From: Ralstonia insidiosa
Lineage (GTDB): Bacteria; Pseudomonadota; Gammaproteobacteria; Burkholderiales; Burkholderiaceae
Direction: 5' to 3'
Length of the DNA: 64,000 bases
Assembly (NCBI RefSeq): GCF_008801405.1
Contig: NZ_VZPV01000001.1
Span: 1,674,001-1,738,000, forward strand
Part shown: positions 1 through 6,985 of the stretch, in pieces
Layout: each line of letters begins with the position of its first letter
Numbering within the stretch: the stretch's first letter is position 1
The notes under the pieces: model-generated
Told to the model about the DNA's origin: nothing
Database searches by the model: none
Seen by the model: only the letters and a program-made list of their open reading frames with translations
Program-made: the position numbers and the translations under genes

Positions 1-1
1 G

Positions 2-265
2 GTGCTGGGTGCGGTGGTCGATGCTGGCATGCCGTGGCTGGCTATCGTGGCAGTGCTGTTCTCGCTGGTGGGCGCGTTCTACTACCTGCGCGTCATCAAG
101 GTCATGTACTTTGATGCGCCGACAGATGAAGGTCCGGTGGAAGCCACCTTCGGCCTGCGTTCGGTGCTGTCGGTCAACGGCCTGCTGGTGCTGCTGCTGG
201 GCATCTTCCCGGCCGGCTTGATGGCCCTGTGCTACCAGGCAATCCGCCTGACACTGGCTTCGTAA
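2..265 (+). CDS. nuoN: NADH-quinone oxidoreductase subunit N, C-terminal fragment
   Basis: This is the last 87 codons of a gene cut by the window edge. NuoN is one of the antiporter-like membrane subunits of respiratory complex I, involved in proton pumping in the inner membrane. The visible part has two hydrophobic segments (about residues 10-30 and 58-80) separated by a short acidic loop containing YLRVIKVMYFD, typical of the NuoN C-terminus. The stop codon lies 13 bp before a DUF2818 gene, an arrangement usual at the end of the nuo operon in Burkholderiales. The true start lies outside the window. Confidence 0.93.
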   Translation: MLGAVVDAGMPWLAIVAVLFSLVGAFYYLRVIKVMYFDAPTDEGPVEATFGLRSVLSVNGLLVLLLGIFPAGLMALCYQAIRLTLAS

Positions 266-278
266 TCGAGCGCATGCA

Positions 279-593
279 ATGAACGCATCAACGGCCGGCC
301 TGTTTGTCATCGTGTTGGCACTGATCTGTGCCAACCTGCCGTTCGTCAATCAACGCGTGCTGGCCCTGGTGCCCATTCGTTGGATTGGCTGGCCGCGCAA
401 GCCGTTCTGGCTGCGCGGCACCGAGCTGATCGCCATGTATGTTGTGGTGGGGTTGATCGGCTTCGGTATTGAATCGAGCCAGGGTAATGCCTTCCCGCAA
501 GGCTGGCAGTTCTACGCAATCACTGCTTGCCTGATGCTGGTGTTCGCGTTTCCCGGCTTCACGTGGCAATACCTCGTTCGCCACTTCCGTTGA
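279..593 (+). CDS. DUF2818 family inner-membrane protein
   Basis: A 104-residue protein with three predicted membrane segments (about residues 5-25, 45-65 and 80-98). It matches the DUF2818 family as I know it, which habitually follows nuoN in Burkholderiales and may help complex I assembly or stability; no biochemical role is established to my knowledge. It begins 13 bp after the nuoN stop and is probably co-transcribed with it. Confidence 0.85.
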   Translation: MNASTAGLFVIVLALICANLPFVNQRVLALVPIRWIGWPRKPFWLRGTELIAMYVVVGLIGFGIESSQGNAFPQGWQFYAITACLMLVFAFPGFTWQYLVRHFR

Positions 594-638
594 TCACCCG
601 CCGGGCAGGCACCCGCTGTCTCGGCATGAGAGAGCGCC

Positions 639-1259
639 ATGTCCGATACCAATCCCGCATCTACGATCCCTGCATCAGCAGACACGACGTCTGACCCGGA
701 TGCCGGCCTGCGCGAGACCCAGGTCGCGTCGGCCTTGATGCATCAAGGCAAGTTCCTCACGCTCAAGCAGGACATCGTCCGCCTGCCGGACGGCCGCAAT
801 GCCAGCCGCGAGTACCTGATCCACCCGGGTGCGGTCATGATGATCCCGTTGTTTGACGACGGCACCGTGCTGATGGAGCGCCAGTTCCGCTACCCGATCG
901 GTCAGGTGATGATCGAATTCCCCGCCGGCAAGCTTGACCCGCAAGAGGGGGCTCTGGCGTGCGGCAAGCGCGAACTGGTTGAAGAAACCGGCTACACGGC
1001 TGAACGCTGGGACTACCTCACACGCATCCACCCGGTCATCTCGTATTCCACCGAGTTCATCGACATCTATCTCGCGCGCGATCTGAAGCAGGGCGAGGCG
1101 ATGCTCGATGAAGGTGAGTTCCTTGAAACCTTCATCACGTCGGCGGGCCAATTGATCGACTGGGTGCGTGAGGGCAAGATTTCCGACGTGAAGACCATCA
1201 TCGGCACGTTCTGGCTCGAGAAGATTCTGTCGGGCGCTTGGACGCCAGGTGCTGCCTGA
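639..1259 (+). CDS. NUDIX hydrolase, ADP-ribose pyrophosphatase-like
   Basis: A 206-residue NUDIX hydrolase. The Nudix box is intact at residues 97-119: G97, E103, then R111-E112-L and E115-E116 with G118, which coordinates the catalytic divalent metal. The N-terminal sheet and the box position resemble ADP-ribose pyrophosphatases (NudF type), which split ADP-ribose to AMP and ribose 5-phosphate; exact substrate is inferred. Residues 1-30 are Ser/Thr/Asp-rich and probably disordered. It lies 45 bp after the DUF2818 gene and may still belong to the nuo transcript. Confidence 0.88.
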   Translation: MSDTNPASTIPASADTTSDPDAGLRETQVASALMHQGKFLTLKQDIVRLPDGRNASREYLIHPGAVMMIPLFDDGTVLMERQFRYPIGQVMIEFPAGKLDPQEGALACGKRELVEETGYTAERWDYLTRIHPVISYSTEFIDIYLARDLKQGEAMLDEGEFLETFITSAGQLIDWVREGKISDVKTIIGTFWLEKILSGAWTPGAA

Positions 1260-1312
1260 GCCTCTTGCGTGGCCGTCTGATCACGCCTTTTTCCTGTCGT
1301 TGTTACTATAGC

Positions 1313-1346
1313 GAACGGTCGTGCGAAAAAATTAGCACGACCGTTC
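1313..1346. promoter_or_regulatory. paired palindromic operators, fatty-acid-regulator type
   Basis: Two 12 bp sites, GAACGGTCGTGC (1313-1324) and GCACGACCGTTC (1335-1346), are exact inverted copies of each other, and each fits G-N-ACG-N2-CGT-N-C. Their centres are 22 bp apart, about two helical turns. The second overlaps the -35 box of the downstream promoter, which suggests repression. The shape resembles operators of TetR-family regulators of fatty-acid degradation; that assignment is inference. A third site of the same form is at 32891-32902. Confidence 0.65.
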
Positions 1347-1372
1347 ACAAATTTTCGAATCGGGGATACACT
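1344..1372 (+). promoter_or_regulatory. sigma-70-type promoter for the DUF1178/acyl-CoA dehydrogenase operon
   Basis: TTCACA (1344-1349) and TACACT (1367-1372) are separated by 17 bp. They match the -35 consensus at 5/6 and the -10 consensus at 4/6. The predicted start of transcription near 1379 leaves a short leader before the ATG at 1396. The -35 box overlaps the second operator copy. Confidence 0.6.
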
Positions 1373-1395
1373 CGTCCCCATGCGCTGGACCGATC

Positions 1396-1857
1396 ATGAA
1401 AGTGCTGGACCTCCGCTGTGCCAATGACCACCGCTTCGAAGGCTGGTTCGGCTCCGATGCCGACCTGCAATCACAGCAAGAACGCGGGCTGTTGACGTGC
1501 CCGGTTTGCGGTCACAACGAGGTTGAGCGCTTGCCGAGTGCGCCGCGCCTGAATCTGTCGTCGTCACGTGCGGAGAACGCCCACAAAGGCGATACCGCCA
1601 AGACAGCGGAAGGCGAGGGCGGTGCGCCCGCAGCCCTGCAACAGCTCTACCTGAAAGCCGTGCGCCATGTCCTGGCCAACACTGAGGACGTCGGCGACCG
1701 GTTTGCAGAAGAAGCGCGTCGCATGCACTACGACGAGGCGCCGGAGCGGGGCATTCGCGGGACAACGTCTCGGGAGGAAGCGCAGGAACTGGCAGAGGAA
1801 GGCATCGAGGTGATGCCGCTGCTGGTGCCCGATGCGCTCAAGCAGCCCGTGCACTAG
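1396..1857 (+). CDS. DUF1178 family protein
   Basis: A 153-residue protein of the DUF1178 family; function unknown. The N-terminus has a zinc-ribbon-like arrangement: C8 with H12, then C35-x2-C38 (CPVCGH). The middle is charged and probably flexible, and the C-terminal part carries an acidic helix. It is the first gene behind the promoter at 1344-1372, and the acyl-CoA dehydrogenase that follows starts 83 bp after its stop, so it probably leads that operon. No catalytic role can be read from the sequence. Confidence 0.85.
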   Translation: MKVLDLRCANDHRFEGWFGSDADLQSQQERGLLTCPVCGHNEVERLPSAPRLNLSSSRAENAHKGDTAKTAEGEGGAPAALQQLYLKAVRHVLANTEDVGDRFAEEARRMHYDEAPERGIRGTTSREEAQELAEEGIEVMPLLVPDALKQPVH

Positions 1858-1940
1858 CTCCCGATCTCAGGTCCGCGCCGGTCCGACAGAACGTGCTTTG
1901 CCGATTTGCCACGGCAGAGCGCCAACCACAGGAGACAGGC

Positions 1941-3137
1941 ATGGATCTGAACTACTCGGCGGCCGATAATGCGTTCCGCCAGGAAGTCCGCGGCTGGCTG
2001 CAAGCCAATCTGCCCCGCGACATTCAAGACAAGGTGTTGAACCACCGCCGCCTGAACCGCGAAGATTTCGTTCGCTGGCACAAGGCATTGGCGGGCAAGG
2101 GCTGGTCGGTACCGCACTGGCCGGTCGAGTGGGGCGGTACCGGCTGGTCCCCCATCCAAAAGCATATCTGGGACGAGGAGTGCGCTGAGATTGGCGCGCC
2201 TGGCGTGCTGCCGTTCGGCGTCAGCATGGTCGCCCCCGTGATCATGAAGTACGGCAACGAAGCGCAGAAGCGCTACTTCCTGCCGCGCATTGTCGATTGC
2301 ACCGACTGGTGGTGCCAGGGCTACTCCGAGCCGGGTTCGGGCTCCGATCTCGCCTCGGTCAAGACCCGCGCCGTGCGTGAGGGCGATCACTACATCGTCA
2401 ACGGCCAGAAGACCTGGACCACGCTCGGCCAGCACGCCGACATGATCTTCTGCCTGGTCCGGACCGACCCGGACGCCAAGAAGCAAGAGGGCATTTCGTT
2501 CCTGCTGATCGACATGAAGACGCCGGGCATCACTGTGCGCCCGATCATCATGTTGGACGAAGAGCACGAAGTGAACGAGGTGTTCTTCGACAACGTGAAG
2601 GTGCCGGTCGACAACCTCATCGGCGAGGAAAACCGCGGCTGGACGTACGCCAAGTACCTGCTCGGCCATGAGCGTACCGGCATTGCACGCGTGGGCAACT
2701 CCAAGCGTGAATTGGCGTTCCTCAAGCGCGTGGCATTGCAGCACCAGAAGAACGGCAAGCCACTGCTGCAGGACCCGGTGTTCGGCGCCAAGGTGGCCGC
2801 GCTGGAGATCGAACTGCTGGCGCTTGAGATCACCGTGCTGCGCGTGGTGTCGAGCGAGAACGCCGGCAAGGGCCCCGGCCCCGAGGCCTCGCTGCTCAAG
2901 ATCAAGGGCACGCAGATTCAGCAGATGCTGACCGAGCTGATGGTTGAGGCCGTGGGCCCGTACGCTCAGCCGTTCGACCCGAGCTATCTGGAAGGCGAAC
3001 ACCAGCAGGCCGTGACCGGCGACAACGATGCAGCGCCGCTCGCGCCGTACTACTTCAACTATCGCAAGACCTCCATCTACGGCGGGTCGAACGAGATCCA
3101 GCGCAACATCATCTCGCAGATGATCCTCGGCGTCTGA
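1941..3137 (+). CDS. acyl-CoA dehydrogenase (first of a pair)
   Basis: A 398-residue FAD-dependent acyl-CoA dehydrogenase that would introduce the alpha,beta double bond in an acyl-CoA. The family signature GYSEPGSGSDLA is at 127-138, and the C-terminal cofactor-binding motif GGSNEIQRN begins at about 381. The ATG at 1941 is preferred over an upstream in-frame start because AGGAGA sits just before it and the family N-terminus begins there. It is followed 24 bp later by a second, divergent acyl-CoA dehydrogenase; such adjacent pairs can form heteromeric enzymes, which is only a suggestion here. Substrate unknown. Confidence 0.93.
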   Translation: MDLNYSAADNAFRQEVRGWLQANLPRDIQDKVLNHRRLNREDFVRWHKALAGKGWSVPHWPVEWGGTGWSPIQKHIWDEECAEIGAPGVLPFGVSMVAPVIMKYGNEAQKRYFLPRIVDCTDWWCQGYSEPGSGSDLASVKTRAVREGDHYIVNGQKTWTTLGQHADMIFCLVRTDPDAKKQEGISFLLIDMKTPGITVRPIIMLDEEHEVNEVFFDNVKVPVDNLIGEENRGWTYAKYLLGHERTGIARVGNSKRELAFLKRVALQHQKNGKPLLQDPVFGAKVAALEIELLALEITVLRVVSSENAGKGPGPEASLLKIKGTQIQQMLTELMVEAVGPYAQPFDPSYLEGEHQQAVTGDNDAAPLAPYYFNYRKTSIYGGSNEIQRNIISQMILGV

Positions 3138-3161
3138 TCAGAACGGATAACGGAGACAACC

Positions 3162-4292
3162 ATGGATTTCTCGTTCACCGACGAACAGAAGCAACTGGCC
3201 GATGCGGTGCGTCGCTTTGTCGACAAGGACTACGGCTTCGAGGCGCGCAACAAGATCGTGTACTCGCCCGAGGGCGTGTCGCAGAGCGCCTGGGACAGCA
3301 TTGCCGAACTGGGCTTGACCGCGCTGCCGGTGCCGGAAGCGCAAGGCGGTTTTGATGGCCGTGCGATGGACCTGCTGGTGGTTATGCAGCAACTGGGCCG
3401 CGGTCTGGTGGTGGAGCCGTACCAGGCCACCGTGCTGGGTGCACAGGCGCTCAAGCTGGCGGGTGGGCAGGATGCGCTGTTGGAGCAGGTGGCTGGTGGT
3501 GCTGTCAAGCTGGCCATTGCCTTTGGCGAGCGCCAATCGCGCTACGAACTTTTCAACGTGACCACGCGCGCAGCGCAGCAGGGCAGCGGCTGGACGATCA
3601 CCGGCGAGAAGGCCGTGGTCGTGCACGGCGCACAGGCCGACAAGCTGATCGTCTCCGCACGTACAGGCGGTGAGGCACGCGATACCGCCGGCCTGTCGCT
3701 GTTCGTGGTCGACCGCGATGCCGCAGGGGTGACGGTCAAGGACTACCGCACCATCGACAACCTGCACGCTGCCGACATCCGCTTCGACAACGCGCCGGCC
3801 ACGACGCTGGGCAAGGCTGGCGACGCATGGGAAACCATCGATGCGGTGGCCGACTTGGGTTGTGTGCTGCTGTGCGCCGAGGCCGTCGGCCTGATCGACG
3901 CGCTGAACGCCGCCACGCTGGAATACACGAAGACGCGTCAGCAGTTTGGCGTGCCCATCGCGCGTTTCCAGGCGCTGCAGCATCGCATGGTCGACATGTT
4001 CATCCATGCCGAGCAGGCGCGTTCGATCACGTATCTGGCCGCTGCGCACTTTGAGGACGGCGATGTCGAGGCACGCCACCGCTACGTGTCGGCTGCCAAA
4101 GCTCGCGTCGGCCAGGCTGCACGCGACGTTGGCCAGGAAGCCGTGCAGCTGCACGGTGGCATGGGCGTGACCAACGAACTGCCGGCCGCGCACATGTTCA
4201 AGCGGCTCACGATGATCAACACGACGCTTGGCGACGTGGATCACCACTTGGCACGCTTCGCAACGCTGCCGGGTTTCCAGAACGCGGCGTAA
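3162..4292 (+). CDS. acyl-CoA dehydrogenase (second of a pair)
   Basis: A 376-residue acyl-CoA dehydrogenase family protein with the usual N-terminal helical, central beta and C-terminal helical domains. The central substrate/FAD segment is less conserved than in the preceding gene: no clear SEPxxGSD motif is visible. The C-terminal half keeps TRQQFGVPIARFQALQH (259-275) and QLHGGMGVTNE (329-339). Uneven conservation across the pair is what is seen in heteromeric acyl-CoA dehydrogenases of ring and side-chain catabolism, but this is inference. GGAGA precedes the ATG. Confidence 0.9.
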   Translation: MDFSFTDEQKQLADAVRRFVDKDYGFEARNKIVYSPEGVSQSAWDSIAELGLTALPVPEAQGGFDGRAMDLLVVMQQLGRGLVVEPYQATVLGAQALKLAGGQDALLEQVAGGAVKLAIAFGERQSRYELFNVTTRAAQQGSGWTITGEKAVVVHGAQADKLIVSARTGGEARDTAGLSLFVVDRDAAGVTVKDYRTIDNLHAADIRFDNAPATTLGKAGDAWETIDAVADLGCVLLCAEAVGLIDALNAATLEYTKTRQQFGVPIARFQALQHRMVDMFIHAEQARSITYLAAAHFEDGDVEARHRYVSAAKARVGQAARDVGQEAVQLHGGMGVTNELPAAHMFKRLTMINTTLGDVDHHLARFATLPGFQNAA

Positions 4293-4305
4293 TTGCAGTC
4301 ATCGG

Positions 4306-4332
4306 CGCCCCGCTTCAACGCGGGGCGTTTGT
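4306..4332 (+). terminator. possible intra-operon terminator or attenuator
   Basis: An 8 bp perfect stem, CGCCCCGC / GCGGGGCG (4306-4313 and 4320-4327), with a 6 nt loop and a short T run (TTTGTC). The weak T tract and the same-strand gene 18 bp downstream suggest partial termination or mRNA end protection between the dehydrogenases and the MaoC genes. Confidence 0.5.
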
Positions 4333-4349
4333 CATTTGGAGGACGCGAC

Positions 4350-4820
4350 ATGACAGAAGCAACACGATCGTACGACTTCTATTTCGACGATTTTGAAGTC
4401 GGTCGTACGCTGCAGATGGGCACGTACACCGTTACCGAAGAAGAGATCCTGAGCTTCGCGCGGCAATATGATCCGCAGCCGTTTCACGTGGATGCGGAAG
4501 CAGCCAAGCACAGCATCTACGGCGGCATCATCTCCAGCGGCTGGATGACCTGCTCGATCATGATGCGTCTGATGGTGACGGGCTTTCTCGGCAAGGCGGC
4601 CAGCATGGGCTCGCCGGGCGTGGACGAAATCCGCTGGATGAAGCCCGTGTATCCGGGCGACACGCTGTCGGTGTCGAGCACGTGTATGGAGATCAAACCG
4701 TCGCAGTCGAAGCCGGATCGTGGCGTGGCGATCAACCGCTGGGAAGCGCGCAACCAGCGCGGTGAGCTGGTCTGCACCGTCACAGGCATGGGCCTGTTCG
4801 GGCGACGTCCTGCCGCCTGA
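4350..4820 (+). CDS. MaoC-type (hotdog) dehydratase/hydratase
   Basis: A 156-residue single hotdog-fold protein of the MaoC family, which hydrates enoyl-CoA to (R)-3-hydroxyacyl-CoA or performs related dehydrations. The hydratase motif region is at 40-65, with D41 and H46 in the expected places (YDPQPFHVD). The start at 4350 follows GGAGGACGCGAC, a good ribosome site; a TTG further upstream lies before the hairpin and is unlikely. It pairs with the next gene, also MaoC-like, and both follow the acyl-CoA dehydrogenase pair. Confidence 0.88.
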   Translation: MTEATRSYDFYFDDFEVGRTLQMGTYTVTEEEILSFARQYDPQPFHVDAEAAKHSIYGGIISSGWMTCSIMMRLMVTGFLGKAASMGSPGVDEIRWMKPVYPGDTLSVSSTCMEIKPSQSKPDRGVAINRWEARNQRGELVCTVTGMGLFGRRPAA

Positions 4821-4859
4821 TTGGAATCGGCATCACACAACAACAAGGAGACAACCCAG

Positions 4860-5339
4860 ATGCGCATCATTGAATCGCTCGACGAGCTGCAAGGATTGAT
4901 TGGTCAGGAAGTCGCGGTGAGCGATTGGACCGAGATCACACAGCAGCAGGTCAACCTGTTTGCCGAGGCGACGGGCGATCACCAGTGGATTCATGTGGAT
5001 GTGGAGCGAGCCAAACGTGAGTCGCCGTTTGGGGCGCCAGTGGCGCACGGCTTTCTGACGCTCTCGCTGCTGCCGATGCTGATGGCGAATGCGATCAGCA
5101 TGCCGGACGTGAAGATGGGCGTGAACTACGGCTTGAACAAGGTTCGCTTTACGGCGCCCGTGCCGGTTGGTAGCCGCGTGCGTGCGCGCGTGACGCTGCT
5201 GGAGATGGAAGTGCTGCCGCCGCTGCCGAATGCTCCTGCATTGGCCGGCGCGCAACTGACCTGGACAGTGACTATCGAACGCGAAGGGCAGGAGCGCCCG
5301 GTTTGCGTGGCGGAGTCGATCTCGCGCCGCTATTCCTGA
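4860..5339 (+). CDS. MaoC-type (hotdog) hydratase, second copy
   Basis: A 159-residue MaoC/hotdog protein with the (R)-specific enoyl-CoA hydratase signature well preserved: TGDHQWIHVD (38-47), including D40 and H45, and PVAHGF (60-65). It is more canonical than the preceding MaoC gene. The start at 4860 is supported by AAGGAG at 4845-4850. It ends the acyl-CoA operon, just before a strong terminator. Confidence 0.9.
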   Translation: MRIIESLDELQGLIGQEVAVSDWTEITQQQVNLFAEATGDHQWIHVDVERAKRESPFGAPVAHGFLTLSLLPMLMANAISMPDVKMGVNYGLNKVRFTAPVPVGSRVRARVTLLEMEVLPPLPNAPALAGAQLTWTVTIEREGQERPVCVAESISRRYS

Positions 5340-5363
5340 CGGGCGTTTCTTCGCAAGCTCACG

Positions 5364-5390
5364 GGCCGGCGCAATGCCGGCCTTTTCTTT
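5364..5390 (+). terminator. rho-independent terminator of the acyl-CoA operon
   Basis: A 7 bp perfect stem GGCCGGC / GCCGGCC (5364-5370 and 5376-5382) with loop GCAAT, followed by TTTTCTTTTT. It lies 24 bp after the last MaoC gene and separates that operon from urtA. Confidence 0.85.
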
Positions 5391-5471
5391 TTGCGCACGG
5401 TTTTCCTTTGCGCTCTGCCAGTTCTGTGCTTGTCCGCGCGTGCCCCAAGCGCGCGCATCACGGCGGGGAAA

Positions 5472-5510
5472 TGCGCGGACTTGGCGCACTTCTGGCACCG
5501 TTTTGGCGCG
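5472..5510. promoter_or_regulatory. two NtrC-like enhancer sites upstream of urtA
   Basis: GGCACCGTTTTGGCGCG (5494-5510) fits the NtrC pattern GCACC-N5-GGTGC with one mismatch, and TGCGCGGACTTGGCGCA (5472-5488) fits it more weakly. The centres are 22 bp apart and lie about 63 and 85 bp upstream of the predicted sigma-54 start site. That is closer than the classical enhancer distance, so binding is a prediction. Confidence 0.5.
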
Positions 5511-5538
5511 GATTTCCCTTCGAGTGAGCGAAAAGTGA

Positions 5539-5554
5539 TGGCACGGTAGTTGCA
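5539..5554 (+). promoter_or_regulatory. sigma-54 (RpoN) promoter of the urea transport/urease genes
   Basis: TGGCACGGTAGTTGCA has the -24/-12 form TGGCAC-N5-TTGCA with all key positions matched. The expected start site near 5565 gives a 40 nt leader ending in AAGGAG (5595-5600) before the urtA ATG. A sigma-54 promoter fits nitrogen-limitation control of urea uptake, known in other bacteria. Confidence 0.8.
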
Positions 5555-5605
5555 CTTTTAGCTCCCGGGAGTCGTTCTCGCCACCACTAGACCCAAGGAG
5601 CCGCA

Positions 5606-6877
5606 ATGAAACGTCGTGCGCTGTTGAAGCTGTCAGCCGTTGGTGCTGCAGCACTGTTGTCCCTCTCGTGCATGCAGAATTTCGCGTTTGCTCAGGCAAA
5701 AGAGCCGATCAAGGTCGGCATCCTGCACTCGCTGTCGGGCACCATGGCCATCTCGGAAACGTCGCTGAAAGACGTGGCGCTGATGACCATCGATGAGATC
5801 AACAAGAGCGGCGGCGTGCTCGGCCGCAAGCTGGAGCCGGTGGTGGTGGATCCGGCCTCGAACTGGCCGCTGTTTGCCGAGAAGGCGCGCGGTCTGCTGA
5901 CGCAGGACAAGGTGGCCGTCACGTTTGGCTGCTGGACGTCGGTGTCGCGCAAGTCGGTGCTGCCGGTGTATGAGGAACTGAACGGCCTGCTGTTCTATCC
6001 GGTGCAGTACGAAGGCGAAGAGATGTCGAAGAACGTCTTCTACACCGGTGCCGCGCCCAACCAGCAAGCGATTCCGGCGGTGGAATACCTGATGAGCAAG
6101 GAAGGCGGCGGCGCCAAGCGCTTCTTCCTGCTGGGTACGGATTACGTGTACCCGCGTACCACCAACAAGATCCTGCGCGCGTTCTTGCACAGCAAGGGTG
6201 TGAAGGACAGCGACATCGAAGAGGTCTATACCCCGTTCGGCCACTCCGACTATCAAACCATCGTCGCCAACATCAAGAAGTTCTCGCAGGGCGGAAAGAC
6301 GGCGGTCATCTCCACCATCAACGGCGATTCGAACGTCCCGTTCTATAAGGAGCTCGGCAACGCGGGCCTGAAGGCCAAGGACGTGCCGGTGGTGGCGTTC
6401 TCGGTGGGTGAGGAAGAACTGCGCGGCATTGATACGAAACCGCTGGCCGGCCAGCTTGCGGCATGGAACTACTTCATGTCGGTCAAGAACCCCGTCAACG
6501 ACGACTTCAAGAAGAAGTGGGCCGCATGGGTCAAGACCAACAACCTGCCTGGCGGCGACAAGCGCGTCACCAACGACCCGATGGAAGCCACCTACGTCGG
6601 CATCATGATGTGGAAGCAGGCTGTCGAGAAGGCGGGCACCACCGACGTGGACAAGGTGCGCCAGGCCATGTACGGCCAGCAGTTCAAGGCGCCGTCGGGC
6701 TTCACGCTGGTGATGAACAACAACCATCACCTGAGCAAGCCCGTGATGATTGGCGAGGTGCGCGGCGATGGCCAGTTCAACGTCGTGTGGAAGACGCCAA
6801 CGGTGATCCGCGCCAAGCCGTGGAGCCCGTACATCCCCGGCAACGAAGGCAAGCCTGACATGGTTGCAAGCAAGTGA
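5606..6877 (+). CDS. urtA: urea ABC transporter substrate-binding protein
   Basis: A 423-residue periplasmic binding protein that captures urea (or short amides) for the UrtBCDE transporter. The N-terminus has a signal peptide with a twin-arginine-like start (KRRALLKL) and probable cleavage after AFA at about residue 29. The rest is a type I periplasmic-binding fold; phrases such as GILHSLSGTMAISE and EELNGLLFYPVQYEGEE are characteristic of UrtA. It is the first gene behind the sigma-54 promoter, followed by urtBCDE and urease, so the operon both imports and hydrolyses urea. Confidence 0.96.
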   Translation: MKRRALLKLSAVGAAALLSLSCMQNFAFAQAKEPIKVGILHSLSGTMAISETSLKDVALMTIDEINKSGGVLGRKLEPVVVDPASNWPLFAEKARGLLTQDKVAVTFGCWTSVSRKSVLPVYEELNGLLFYPVQYEGEEMSKNVFYTGAAPNQQAIPAVEYLMSKEGGGAKRFFLLGTDYVYPRTTNKILRAFLHSKGVKDSDIEEVYTPFGHSDYQTIVANIKKFSQGGKTAVISTINGDSNVPFYKELGNAGLKAKDVPVVAFSVGEEELRGIDTKPLAGQLAAWNYFMSVKNPVNDDFKKKWAAWVKTNNLPGGDKRVTNDPMEATYVGIMMWKQAVEKAGTTDVDKVRQAMYGQQFKAPSGFTLVMNNNHHLSKPVMIGEVRGDGQFNVVWKTPTVIRAKPWSPYIPGNEGKPDMVASK

Positions 6878-6940
6878 TGTGATCAGGCAGATCGGCTGCA
6901 CGTGATGTTGTGGCCGATCTTTCGAATGACGCTGTACGAC

Positions 6941-6972
6941 GTGGCACCCGCTTGGTATCTGCGGGGTGCCAC
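6941..6972 (+). promoter_or_regulatory. intercistronic hairpin between urtA and urtB
   Basis: GTGGCACCCGC (6941-6951) pairs with GCGGGGTGCCAC (6961-6972), apart from one bulged G, around a 9 nt loop. There is no T run, so it looks more like an mRNA-stabilising or attenuating structure than a terminator. It could help keep UrtA in excess over the membrane subunits. Confidence 0.6.
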
Positions 6973-6985
6973 GCATCGGATTGCC

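Noticed and set aside
5493..5509. A second sigma-54 promoter, TGGCAC-N5-TGGCG
   Set aside because: The -12 part lacks the needed TTGC; the stretch fits better as an NtrC-like site.
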